Shown piece by piece: positions 10,782 through 24,030 of a stretch of 64,000 bases of DNA; the stretch's first letter is position 1; each line of letters opens with the position of its first letter. Below the pieces are notes generated by a model. That model made no database searches and was not told where the DNA came from. It saw only the letters and a program-made list of their open reading frames with translations. The translations under genes were made by a program, and so were the position numbers. This DNA comes from Hormiphora californensis (Eukaryota > Ctenophora > Tentaculata > Cydippida > Pleurobrachiidae). The DNA lies in contig CM035350.1 of the NCBI GenBank assembly GCA_020137815.1, positions 6,099,697-6,163,696 on the forward strand, given 5' to 3'.

Positions 10782-12850
10782 ATGGGGATGATAAGATTCC
10801 TAGTCTTCGCCGCTTCATTGTGGGGGACAGCTGTTCTCACAGGTTAGTTGGTTAGTTTCATGATACGAAGATATTATGGGAGACGGACGCTAGGTCTAAC
10901 GCCTAAGTCTCATAATACCTAGAGTCCGCTTTTTGATCAAAATACAGAGAGGACTCATGTGTACCAAGTCTAAAACAGAGGAACTCTATGTCAACTAAGT
11001 CTAAAACAACGGGACGCTAAGCCTAAGTCTAAATAAATAAATGCAGTTTAAAGTGAGAGGTGCACGAAAACGAAATTTGGAATAATGTCTAAACCAATTG
11101 TTTGTTACATTCCTTGGTGTCCAAGTTTGGTGAAAACTGAAAAGATGACGTTGTTGTTGTTGTTGTTTTGAGGTTAAATAGGGCACCTCTCGCCAGCCCC
11201 ACCGCTCCTGGTCTGAGGGTGTCGGTTGACACTCCTTGCATCCTCCACTGAAATTGTCCGGCCAGAGGCCGTGACAGAGTTTTGGAGCTTAGAAAATCCC
11301 AGATCAGAAGCAGTCCCTTTGGTTGAGGAGAATTCGTTGAGCTCCCAGTCCAGACCAGGAGAAGCGGACGACTCCCAGTCAAGACTGGGAGCCGTAAGCC
11401 GCTGCGCCACGTCAAGGCTTCTCCTCATGCGAGCGGGACGTTGTTGTTGTTGTTGTTGTGGTGCTGCGATTCGGGCTATGCAGAGCATATCGCCTCAAAC
11501 GCTCCAAGCCCGGCCTAACCAAGTAAAACTTGGGAATTCCCTGTATGAATCTGGAACTAGGTAACGTTTTGCCTTTGAGACTTGAGAGCTTCCTGAGTTT
11601 GATTTGATCAAGAACAAGGTAACGGTATCTCTATGTTGTTTTTGAAATTCATTCATAACTAGGAACGTGCATGCACGTGCAAGCTTCACCAACTTGTTTC
11701 TTTTGATCCAAGGAACACTTTATGCCACAAGTAGTGTGATTGTAGATTTTAGACCTGGAGTCCGTTACATTATTTCACCCCGATGAACCTTGGTGATGAA
11801 ATCCCCTAATATGTATGTAATAATACATTCAGCCTGCTTCACGGGCTTCGTTTAGCCGCACTGTGTGCGGCTAGCCGCTAGTGTAGGGGTGACTGCGTCA
11901 ACAACAATAAACCGGGCACCCCGATTTACCGGGCAAAACCCTTTCCCCCGAACATCCCGGTAAATCGGGGTCCGAGTTTATAGTATTTAGTGGAAGATGG
12001 TCAAATTTCATAATTTCTTTTCAGACTGGACAGCTGTAGAGCAGGGAGAGAAGATACCCTGGGACCTGGAGGAAACACCTCTCCAAATCTGGACGAATTC
12101 TACACTGGGCAGTGATGAGGAGATCTGGGTAGATATCTACGATGATACCCTCATCGGTTATGTGGGTTTGAAGATTTCCTCCCCAATGAAGTATAATATA
12201 CACTACTGCACCGAAAGCTACCCAGATCTACCAGTACAACCCCCGGTGGGGGTGGAGAATATCTGGACGATAGCTAAAACAGGGACCGCACTCATCATCA
12301 CATTTAATAACGTTGAGGTGGTGAACTTCCTGTTTGCAGATAGTCACAACAACAACTGCAATCCAAGGTGGCGTGGTGATGTTGTGGACAAGATCACGTT
12401 TCGAAACAACAGAAACACAGCATCTGACTTCTACAGAGCAGGTAAGGGTGAAAGTGTGCCACTACAAAAGTATGCCACTGATTGTAATGGGAGTGGTATG
12501 AGATGAGTTTGGCTTGTTTGTTAATATTCCAGTGCATAATAGATATCATCCAAGCTTGGAAACATGGTTCAACCAGCTTGAGGTACACATTGTAACGGCC
12601 TATATAATCTTTCCATAACACATCCCTAAACTCTATACATTCAGGATCGGATGAGTGTCCTTCTTTTACTGTTGAGGGATCAACACAAGGAAGCTGGACA
12701 ACCACGCCAACAGGAACAACAGTCACTATCGAATGTGCCGCCGACCATATTCTAGTTGGAAGTGAAACACTACTTTGTCAGGCGGGTGGATCGTGGTCAA
12801 GTGATGCACCAAAGTGTGATAAAACTGGTAACACCAATTATGAATACTGA
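10782..12850 (+). CDS. Secreted protein with an unrecognised domain and a Sushi/CCP domain
   Basis: Three exons: 10782-10842, 12025-12441, 12645-12850, giving 227 residues. Exon 1 encodes a signal peptide (MGMIRFLVFAASLWGTAVLT). Exon 2 encodes about 139 residues in one module with two cysteines (HYC, NNCNPRW), many tryptophans and the core IWTIAKTGTALIITFNNVEV; I do not recognise this family. Exon 3 encodes a Sushi domain of about 58 residues with four cysteines (ECPSF, IECAAD, LLCQAG, PKCDK) and the conserved tryptophan before the last cysteine. All junctions are phase 1 and exon 2 is a symmetric 1-1 module, typical of shuffled extracellular domains. I end the gene at TGA 12,848-12,850, reached by reading through a possible GTAACA donor at 12,828; AATAAA at 12,932 supports a 3' end there. 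If that donor is used, the gene continues into exons I cannot find. Confidence 0.75.
11148..11490 (-). repeat. tRNA-derived SINE-like pair with (CAA)n tails
   Basis: On the minus strand a Pol III A-box match (TGGCGCAGCGG, about 11,397-11,410) lies downstream of one (CAA)n tract (11,439-11,460) and upstream of another (11,148-11,166). Just before the first tract the minus strand reads GAATCGCAGCACCACAAC, typical of a tRNA-SINE 3' end. I could not find a good B box for the second unit, so the assignment is tentative. Confidence 0.4.
11907..11981. mobile_element. Short pogo-like MITE fragment
   Basis: Inverted ends CACCCCGATTTACCGGG and CCCGGTAAATCGGGGTCCG match the ends of the element at 41,351-41,510. 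The left end is degraded. It lies in intron 1 of the secreted-protein gene, just before exon 2. Confidence 0.6.
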
Positions 12851-13473
12851 TCCATGAAAATATAATCTATGCAACCAACGGAGATTTCAAATTTTTTTCT
12901 GGAGTATCTCATACATTAGGTGGCCATAACCAATAAAAGTATAGATCATTGTGCTGGCAAGCGCAAAGGCGGACTAAAAGTAAAGCTGACAACTAAGATA
13001 TCATATGAGAATAAAAACAGGTTTTATTTCGAGACCAGGGTAATGGACACCACCGTTCACCCTGCACCACTGAGAGTCGAGAGATGGAGTAGATGAGGGG
13101 TAGGGTAGTTTAGAGGTGGAGTAGATGAGGGGTATGGTAGTTTAGAGGTGGAGTAGATGAGGGGCAGGGTAGCTGTGAGATTCAGTAGATCAAGAAACAT
13201 TTGATTCGACACCGACCCTCTCTCTACTTTTCGATCTGTCCCGGCGTGTTCTACAGCTGCTGTTTGAGAAGAGTTGAATGCGAGCGTGTCAATAACCATA
13301 TCACAGCATGCATCACGGCAGATCAGATTTTTGTTTTAGGTCGGAGAGTTAAACGGCCGGTACAGTGGTAAACTTGATTAAAAACTACGTGCCTCGTTTG
13401 ACGGCGATTTTTCCTATCTTAACTAGTTCCTGAGATATGGGATCCCTATACTGCTCCGGTTTTCACAAGACTT

Positions 13474-13590
13474 AATAATAATAATAATTCATGACATTTA
13501 ATATACCGCTTAATAGTGTTTAAAATAAATGGCTTGCTACTGATTCAATCAGATCGATGCTACACCATTTACCACTTTCTAAAGCGGTCC
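13474..13590 (+). mobile_element. Short dispersed element with (TAA)n head and terminal hairpin
   Basis: Absent from repeat R copy 1 and flanked here by ACTT (13,470-13,473 and 13,591-13,594). It begins with AATAATAATAATAATTC, continues CATTTAATATACCGCTT, and ends AAGCGGT, which can pair with ACCGCTT (13,505-13,511 with 13,582-13,588). A relative lies at about 22,030-22,160. SINE-like or MITE-like; not coding. Confidence 0.6.
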
Positions 13591-13634
13591 ACTTTAACGA
13601 GGGTGACAGCAAGAGTGCCAGCTATTGCATGGTA

Positions 13635-14977
13635 CACGGCGTGCCTGGTGAAATTTTAACACGACCTAGCATGCGACGGGAAACCACCACTTGTACGTGG
13701 TAGCTGAGGGTCTACAGAATGGCGCTACGGTGCGGGAAAAAACATTCCATTCCCTAAAATCGTTTTTTTTACTTTTATTTGATTTGGGTCAAAATTGGCT
13801 ATATTAAACGTGGTCCCGAAAAATCCATAATGACTTAGCACACGAAATATGTCACCCCCACCTATTTTTGCACGTAGAATCGATTGCCGTTGAAGTCGAA
13901 TCTATAAAATGACTGTAAAATGGTCAAAAGTTGATTTTTTTACCATTTTTTGGAGGTTTTTGGCCCCTAAACCATTGAAAACGTTGAGATAGGAATTTGA
14001 AACTAGTGCCAATCGTTAAAATGGTCATTTTTCTACCAAGAACCAAGTTTTCGTGTATATCCGATTTATGGTTAGATTTGGGCAAATTGTTGAAATCTGC
14101 CAACTAGGAGAACCGTAGCTTGATTTTCTTGTTTTTTGGATTTTGGCATTTTTGACAAACTTCTGATTGAAATGGTCAATCGGGACCATGCTTAAGTTGT
14201 TTATAGGACAATTTTCGACTAAAATCCAAGATTTCATACCAATCCAATAACAGATCGTTGATTTATAGAAAATTTAAGTAGGCAAAACGGTCAAAATGAC
14301 AACTTTTCTTGCTTATTTTGACCGTTTTGCCTACTTAAATTTTCTATAAATCAACGATCTGTTATTGGATTGGTATGAAATCTTGGATTTTAGTCGAAAA
14401 TTGTCCCATAAACAACTTAAGCATGGTCCCGATTGACCATTTCAATCAGAAGTTTGTCAAAAATGCCAAAATCCAAAAAACAAGAAAATCAAGTTACGGT
14501 TCTCCTAGTTGGCAGATTTCAACAATTTGCCCAAATCTAACCATAAATCGGATATACACGAAAACTTGGTTCTTGGTAGAAAAATGACCATTTTAACGAT
14601 TGGCACTAGTTTCAAATTCCTATCTCAACGTTTTCAATGGTTTAGGGGCCAAAAACCTCCAAAAAATGGTAAAAAATCAACTTTTGACCATTTTATAGTC
14701 ATTTTATAGATTCGACTTCAACGGCAATCGATTCTACGTGCAAAAATAGGTGGGGGTGACATATTTCGTGTGCTAAGTCATTATGGATTTTTCGGGACCA
14801 CGTTTAATATAGCCAATTTTGACCCAAATCAAATAAAAGTAAAAAAAAAAGATTTTAGGGAATGGAATGTTTTTTCCCGCACTGTAGCGCCATTCTGTAG
14901 ACCCTCAGCTACCACGTACAAGTGGTGGTTTCCCGTCGCATGCTAGGTCGTGTTAAAATTTCACCAGGCACGCCGTG
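13635..14977. mobile_element. 1.34-kb foldback transposon with 4-bp GGTA target duplication
   Basis: A near-perfect palindrome: arms 13,635-14,297 and 14,315-14,977 (663 nt each) around a 17-nt loop. Termini are CACGGCGTGCCTGG and its complement. GGTA flanks both sides (13,631-13,634 and 14,978-14,981). The uninterrupted paralogue at 9,641-10,231 has a single GGTA at the matching place. Each arm contains the same 70-codon open frame (14,025-14,237 minus and 14,375-14,587 plus), which looks accidental. There is no transposase, so the element is non-autonomous. A CAC terminus with a 4-bp duplication would fit the CMC/Chapaev group, but that is inference. Confidence 0.9.
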
Positions 14978-15159
14978 GGTATCCTTACATTTTGTCCTTA
15001 ATCTAAAAAGACTGAGCAGCATGCTTGTTCATCATCCTTGGCGTGTTTTCTAGTCTGGCGAGCACGCTCTAAAAAACAAAAAGTCACAAAACAATAAATC
15101 AATTCATCCTCGGATCAATTCATCCTCGGATCCTCAAGTTCTTCTCATTTCTCTCTTCC

Positions 15160-16305
15160 TCAGGTCACCAGTTCAGTATTTGTTAGACTAGTGATAGCAA
15201 TCTTCCTCCGATTTCCTCTTAATGCAATAAGGCATGATCTCAGGAGGGAGAATCGTAGCCTCGTTCTCAGATGAGCCATAACTTCACTATATGGTTCTCC
15301 GGTTCTTGTGGAGATTCGGTGTGAGAGGGTCTTTAGCACCTTTTGGAACTCATTGGCTATTCCACCTGCTGTATTCATAACCAGCGGAGAGAAGGCACCC
15401 CCTTCAACTTCTCGTATACGTTTTCCGTACGACTGCTTCTTGCTAGCCTCGTTTCTTCGGTAGAGTTGGTCGAGGGGCGTGTCGACATAGGAGGGCGAAT
15501 TGGCATGGAAAATTCGCACATCCATATGAGCCAGCTGCATTTTTCGCCACATGTCAAGTGCGACCACATCCATCCTTGCATCAGGGGCTGTGTTTGCCGA
15601 AGGGTGAAAGTGTATGCCGTCCGGACAAGGGAGAAGTAGCTTCTCTGTTTCCACACCTTTGAGGCCCGCATACGAGCATATCTCCGCCATTAGGTCCCTG
15701 ATGTTGTCGTGACGGAGGATGGAATAGCCCCCAGTTGAACAGGACAAGGTATGGTCCGCATTGTTTGGCTTTCCACATACGCATGTCGCGCCCAAATCTT
15801 TGACCTCAAACCCGTATCGCAGTGCCACTGAGTCGACGAATTCCAATTGATTCAGTTCGAAGCCCAGGTGAGGGTAGGGTGTTGCCGTGAGCCATACAGA
15901 TGCTCCAGCCTCTCCAGCGAGCTCTAGACATCTCACTAGCTTTGGGCATGTGATTCTAGTGAGTAACTCTTTGAGAGTGTCTGAGTGGTGGTCCTCATTC
16001 TCCTTTGCTATCTTGTTCCTTGCCTCTCTTGCATTCTTCTCCACTAGAGCCATTTCTATTTCTTCTTCGTTACGGCATAGTATCAAATCAACAAGGGGCT
16101 TCGTCAATGCTCGGGAGTTGCTGTATGATCTAAAAAACTGTTTGTCAGCACTCGCGAAACACCCAGGCCTGGCCAGATTTTTAACGCGGCCCGGCTGTGC
16201 ACAGCTGTGAGCGCAACAATCTTTTATTCGCGCGGCGCGAATAGCTTTACTGCGCAGCTTTGAATTTGCGCGTTTCAAATTCGTTGTTGCACTAGCCGCT
16301 GACAA
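15160..16305 (-). mobile_element. Non-LTR retrotransposon, C-terminal fragment (zinc knuckle and endonuclease-like region)
   Basis: A 381-codon open frame without a reverse transcriptase. From about residue 130 it resembles the region after RT in retroelements that end in a CCHC knuckle and restriction-like endonuclease: GEAGASVWLTATP, then CVCGKPNNADHTLSC (C-x-C ... H-x4-C), then ARMDVVALDMW and a C-terminal LRTRLRFSLLRSCLIALRG. The first 60 residues come from an unrelated repeat (its GCFASADKQFF is the same DNA as repeats at 23,730 and 50,480). The element is therefore a 5'-truncated, chimeric copy. The C-terminal frame is open and may be fairly young. Family placement is tentative. Confidence 0.65.
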
Positions 16306-16448
16306 CTTTTACTTTCTACAGTTGCTACTTTCCGCGCGTCCCACGAACAGTCGTTTCTGTTTGACGCAGAGAGGAGATTGTTTACATGGGATTGACAACG
16401 AAGTAAACTGCAACAATATTTAACATAAACAACCGTATCCCAAAATCC

Positions 16449-17435
16449 CTAAAAACATAACATATCTACAACAAAATCTTGATCATCTACAGTTAATTTT
16501 ACACATCCATTGTTTGTTGAGCAAATGATATTTTTGTTCCTATACGCAATAACATCGGTTATTGCACCCTGCCCTGGTAACCGTTTCTCAATTATCTCGG
16601 CCCCTTTGTCCCATACCTTCAACAAGCTATCCTTGGACCCACTCACCACCATTTCAGTAGTTTCGGGAAAGAACCGGACCGTGTTAACGGACTCTTCGTG
16701 GCCGTGCATTTCCTTGACTAACATCCTGTTTCTGATATCCCACAGACTCACCTCGCAGCCTGACCCATTAAACCCGTTACTCCCAGTCACAATGAGTGTC
16801 CCAGCAGTATTGACATCACAGCAGCTCTGGATGTACTGTTTAACTGGGTATACATGTACCAACTCTAAATTCCTGGTGTCCCACAACCTCACTCTCTTGT
16901 CCTCACTAGTCTGCACCAGAAGGTGTCCGCCAGTCATAGTCAGACTTGTGATCAGGTTCCTACTTTCTGTGATCGAGTAGAGGAGTTTAGAGGTGGCGAT
17001 ATCCCAAGCATTGATACAGTTGTCTCGGGATCCCGATATAATGCGGTCCCCAGACAGGACTACAGCCGTGACAACTAGTGTGTGACCGGTAAAAGTTGTG
17101 GCAGTGGTACCATCCCATAGCCGCACACATGTGTCCCGAGATCCCGTCACAATTCTGCCACACTTACTGCCCACAACTGCAGTTACAGCCTTGCCAGTAT
17201 CGTGCCGGAGGTATCTCACTACTTTCCCTGAGCTGTAGTCAAACAGAGTGGCGTTACCGTCCCCTCCACCTGTTATAATGGTATCTGGGGAGGCTCCCTC
17301 TGCCAGACAGTTAACAGTCCCCTGGTGGACCCGACTGAATCGGTGGACAGTGGTTCGGCGTTGGTGTCGCCCTCCCGGGGGGTCCTTCTCCTCTCGGCTC
17401 GCTCGGCCCCCCATACAACTGGTAAATAGTTTCAT
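16449..17435 (-). CDS. WDR31: WD-repeat protein 31
   Basis: An intronless frame of 328 residues from MKLFTSCMGG; the alternative start at 17,414 gives MGGRASREEKD, which resembles the MG start (possible N-myristoylation) of vertebrate WDR31. At least five WD repeats can be read: VNCLAEGASPDTIITGGGDG, RIVTGSRDTCVRLWDG, RIISGSRDNCINAWD, LVQTSEDKRVRLWDTRNLEL and MVVSGSKDSLLKVWDKG. The segment between repeats 4 and 5 (VYPVKQYIQSCCDV, then SNGFNGSGCEVSLWDIR) matches the vertebrate WDR31 signature HMFPAKQHIQ / SNGFGGEGCEATLWD. Known family role: a ciliary protein that affects intraflagellar transport. Upstream lies a pyrimidine tract with an AG (TTTTGTTTGTAG, about 17,447), suggesting a 5' UTR intron or another acceptor. 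ARL3 ends only 300 bp upstream on the same strand. A truncated second copy is at 30,592-30,916. Confidence 0.88.
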   Translation of the reverse strand: MKLFTSCMGGRASREEKDPPGGRHQRRTTVHRFSRVHQGTVNCLAEGASPDTIITGGGDGNATLFDYSSGKVVRYLRHDTGKAVTAVVGSKCGRIVTGSRDTCVRLWDGTTATTFTGHTLVVTAVVLSGDRIISGSRDNCINAWDIATSKLLYSITESRNLITSLTMTGGHLLVQTSEDKRVRLWDTRNLELVHVYPVKQYIQSCCDVNTAGTLIVTGSNGFNGSGCEVSLWDIRNRMLVKEMHGHEESVNTVRFFPETTEMVVSGSKDSLLKVWDKGAEIIEKRLPGQGAITDVIAYRNKNIICSTNNGCVKLTVDDQDFVVDMLCF

Positions 17436-17734
17436 ACTGCAGTCGCTACAAACAAAAGAGAGAAGGAAATACGAGATCTGAGCAGTGCTGCTGGAATGGG
17501 GAGGTGGAAAGAAAGGGAGAGATAGAGGGAGGGGAGATTTGGGGAAGTCTGACTTAATCAGGTGAAACAAAATTAAAACAATCTGATTTGGGCATCAAGC
17601 CAACAACATTTATAACAAAATTGGTTTGGCGGCATTCACAACAAGAGAAGGATCGGGTGCAAAAAGGGGAGTTAGCTGTACAGCAACATAGTGTCCATTG
17701 GTAACAACAGGAATGATGGAAGGCGAACAAATCA

Positions 17735-20910
<3,176 letters not shown>

Positions 20911-20989
20911 ACAATGAATTCAGAGTTGACAAAACTAGATGTAAAGCTACTGGGAACCTAATTGAAAGGTGAAATTGTTAGTATTATAT

Positions 20990-21835
20990 CTTGAATTCAC
21001 TCGATCCTAAATCCATTGAAGGAGCTCTGACTGAGTTGGACCCCTACGCTGGTGCACACAGCACCTCCTGGTGATATACCTGCGGCGATCCTATCAAAGT
21101 GCCGGAAACAGCTGGCTTATCCAATATGGTTATTCTCAAGAGTCAGCAAACAACACCGGTTTTCAAAAAGGGCTCGAAAATGGAAGCTAAAAACTATCGT
21201 TCGGTTGCTCTCACATCTCATTTGATCAAAACATTCGAACGGGTTGTAAGAAATAAAGTTGTTGACCACCTCGAGAGAAACGAGATTTCCAACGATGGCC
21301 AACACGGATTTCGAAGTGACAACATGCTACGCGAACTGAATAACGGCTCAGAGGTAGATGTTGTGTATCTGGATATGGAAAAGGCCTTTGACAATGGTTG
21401 CTATATTCAGGTGTTGATGACCAAGCTAGACAAATATGGCTTCCGAGGACGGCTACACTGTTGGATAAGTGAATCTAACAGAGTTGAGACATCAGACAGT
21501 TGTTGTAGACGGGATTCAGTCACGTTCAGAACCGGTAATCAGTGGAGTTCCTCAAGGAACCGTTATTGGGCCGCTGCTGTTTTTTATGTATATGATTGAT
21601 ATTGAATCGCTGCTAAGGCCCGTCGAATGAGTGGATGGGCGCTCAGTGCATTTAGAGATAGGTCAGACGAGACCATGCTAACGTTGCTGAAATCAATCAT
21701 TAGACCTCAGGTCCTACAAAAAAGAAATTGGACTAGTTGAGGAAAAACAGGTATTTTACCCGTAGCATTGAAAGCTGCTATGGTATGGGCCACTGTGACA
21801 GATTAAAGCATCGTAAGTTGCTGTCTCTTCAACGA
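20990..21835 (+). pseudogene. Decayed LINE reverse transcriptase fragment
   Basis: RT block with PVFKKGSKMEAKNYRSVALT, GFRS and VVYLDMEKAFDN (the usual LDxxKAFD motif), then in another frame GVPQGTVIGPLLFFMYMIDI, then RDRSDETMLTLLKSIIRPQV from the 3' part of ORF2. The catalytic YADD region is deleted and the frame is broken at least twice. CR1/Jockey-type by motif style. It is dead. Confidence 0.8.
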
Positions 21836-22029
21836 CGACGTGATCGGTAGCCCCGGTCAGAGGGCGTGAAACCCCCACATTCAGGGTCCACTTCCAGGGG
21901 CGCAGCCCCGGACGGGGCGTAGGGGGCAGAGCCCCCAGGCAGGGTCCAGGGGCTGCGAAGCCCCCCGAAAATTTCTGGAATTTTAGGCGTTTTTAAACGA
22001 TTTTAAGCACTTCTGAACTCCTTCTGTGA

Positions 22030-22160
22030 AAAATTGTAAATGTAAATGTAAATGTAAATGTAATATATGCATTTAATATACCACTTTCTAGTGTAAATAA
22101 TACGGTGTCCGTATTGATAGCCAACGCTATACGAACACACACACTTCCTAAAGTGGTTAT
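22030..22160 (+). repeat. (AAATGT)n tract with relative of the 13,474 element
   Basis: Four to five copies of AAATGT lead into CATTTAATATACCACTT and end with AAGTGGT. ACCACTT (22,080-22,086) can pair with AAGTGGT (22,151-22,157). At 13,474-13,590 the same hairpin has ACCGCTT/AAGCGGT. Confidence 0.6.
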
Positions 22161-22204
22161 AAGACCAAAAAACACGAACGTTCTACGTAAACATACGAAA
22201 CGAG

Positions 22205-23173
22205 TTAGTAACCCATTTTAATGATCCCGTTTTGAATGTAATATTTCCCATTTGGATCTTCCAGTCTAAGCCTCTTTACGGTTTCTACTAGTTGTTTTCG
22301 TTCCTTTTGTTGAACAGGAGTCAGATCCGGTGAGAAAAATACAGATGAAAAGTTTTCCGATTGTTTCAAGAGTTGTGCTTTCCTAAGAAGTGCTAACAGA
22401 GATTCTCTGCTCTCCAGAGAGATAACCAGTGGTCTCGTTTTGGAACTTGAATCCAGTTTTTGGCCGACTCGTTTCATTGATTTAGTAACAGGTTTCTCAT
22501 TTAGCTCTTCGAATAGTTCTTTCACTGAGATTGAATCAACTCGGGTCGTAGACTCAGGTAGACCAAACACCACGAGGTTTTTAGCTCTATCAGGCTCCAC
22601 CACTGCATTGCTAGACACTGAGCTCCGAGGGGTTGCTGCATTTTTCACTACCTTAGGGGTGATCACAGAGCAGTTTTGACTCAAAACGGTAGAATATGCT
22701 TTCATTTTAGCAACAGAACTGGACGCAGACTCGAGATGGCGGTCTTGTAGAGCGATAATCTTCTTCTGTAGGTCAATTACAGAGATCCGATGCTTATCAA
22801 GTTCCTCCTTGCATTTCTGCATGCGCAGTTCAGCTTCTTTCACTTTACAATCCATGACATGCTGAGAATTCATATACCGATTTACAACACGTACACTGCT
22901 AACAATAGTCCTGCTACTCAGATTAATAACCTCCTCAATGCTACAGTTTTTGAACGCATTCCTTAACATTCTATCATGATCGTCGATTTGGGCGTCACTG
23001 CTAGTGTACCTCTTGATTTTAGCATGATCAATGTCCCAATCTTGAGGGTTGGGATTAGCTTCCATTTCTTTCCGGCAGGCAGGGTTGAAGATCATTGAAA
23101 GATGAAGAGCCCATGTTGCGATTGAGTTATCATTTATCATAGGGCTATCACCCTTCTCCTCTGTCGTTGTCAT
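22205..23173 (-). mobile_element. LINE ORF1 protein, open reading frame intact
   Basis: 322 residues from MTTTEEKGDSPMINDNSI. The middle (about 100-170) is heptad-rich and likely coiled coil (VKEAELRMQKCKEELDKHRI). It is followed by KNLVVFGLPES, an RRM-type RNP motif usual in LINE ORF1 proteins, and a C-terminus with GKYYIQNGIIKMGY. ORF1 proteins bind element RNA as trimers. No ORF2 follows on this strand: the frame ends at 22,205 and the element is cut off. The intact frame suggests a fairly recent insertion. Confidence 0.75.
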
Positions 23174-23514
23174 TTCTACACCTAGAGGCCGAGCCTCAAT
23201 AAATAGTTTTACGTTGTAGTTGATGAAAGTTTGAAATTGGAAAAAAAGGTTTTATTCTCTGCGCGCACACACAATTTTTGGGTGAACCGGACACCCTGCT
23301 CATCATGTCAAAATGCACTGTGGCGCGCGGAAGAACCCTCTTTATGCTCTGCCGTGCGTTACAGGTGCGCGCAGTGTCCGGCGAGCGCAAATCTAAAATT
23401 TCCCAGTTTTCGATTTTCGAAAATTCTTTCTGTTTTTTTTGGGCGCCGTTACGATCTGGGTGTTTGGTTGGAATGCGCTGCAGCCCCCTCATGCGCGCAC
23501 CCCCGCAACGAATT

Positions 23515-24030
23515 ATATTATAAGGGGCCTGCAACGTATGCCAAGGTGTTTGGAGGCCTGTTTACAGGTGCGCGCTGCCAAAAAAGTTGATTCACTAAAA
23601 TGGCTCTAACCGCCAAACCACTCAACCGTTTTGGCTGATTCAAAGTTTATCTGGTAGGAAATGTCAAGGCCTAACCCCAACCCAAACCCAAACCCTAACC
23701 CTAACCCTACTTTAACCCTAACCCTAAAAAACCGTTTGTCAGCACTCCCAAAACACCCAGATTTTAACGCTGGCCGTTTTTTTTTCATTTTTTCTTCTTT
23801 TTAGTTTCTCTCTCCGTCTTCTTGGCCTGGGTGTCCCGGGTTGGGGTTAGGCCTTGACATTACCTACCAGATAAGCTTTTAATTAGCCAAAACGGTTGAG
23901 TGGTTTGGCGGTTAGAGCCGTTTTAGTGAATCAATTTTTTTGGAAGCGTCCACCTGTTATAATCAGGCCACCAAACACCCAGATTGTAACGGTGCTCGTT
24001 GGCATACGTTGCAGGCCCCTTATAATATAA
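23515..24030. repeat. Inverted repeat with TTAGGG-type core
   Basis: The left arm (from GGGGCCTGCAACGTATGCCA at about 23,524) and right arm (to TGGCATACGTTGCAGGCCCC at about 24,018) are imperfect reverse complements. Both contain CAACCGTTTTGGCT and the T(A/T)TCTGGTAGG block. The centre (23,680-23,735) has AACCCTAACCCTAACCCTA. Right of it, 24,013-24,040 is a perfect palindrome around TATAATATAATATA. Related copies are at 49,890-50,690. Confidence 0.75.

Larger units (their letters stand above)
13065..15075 (+). repeat. Dispersed repeat R, copy 2, carrying two insertions
   Basis: Same family as 9,641-10,231. It starts with a 32-bp-type minisatellite (three copies, GGTGGAGTAGATGAGG) and ends with CTTGGCGTGTTTTCTAGTCTGG. 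It is interrupted by a short hairpin element at 13,474-13,590 and by the foldback at 13,635-14,977. Both insertions are absent from copy 1, which orders the events: R duplicated first, the insertions came later. Confidence 0.75.

Noticed and set aside
14025-14587. Two identical 70-codon proteins in the first foldback
   Set aside because: They are mirror copies from the palindrome arms; no domain, no promoter or splice logic.
23680-23735. A true telomere or chromosome end
   Set aside because: The CCCTAA repeats are short, degenerate and embedded in inverted repeats with genes on both sides.
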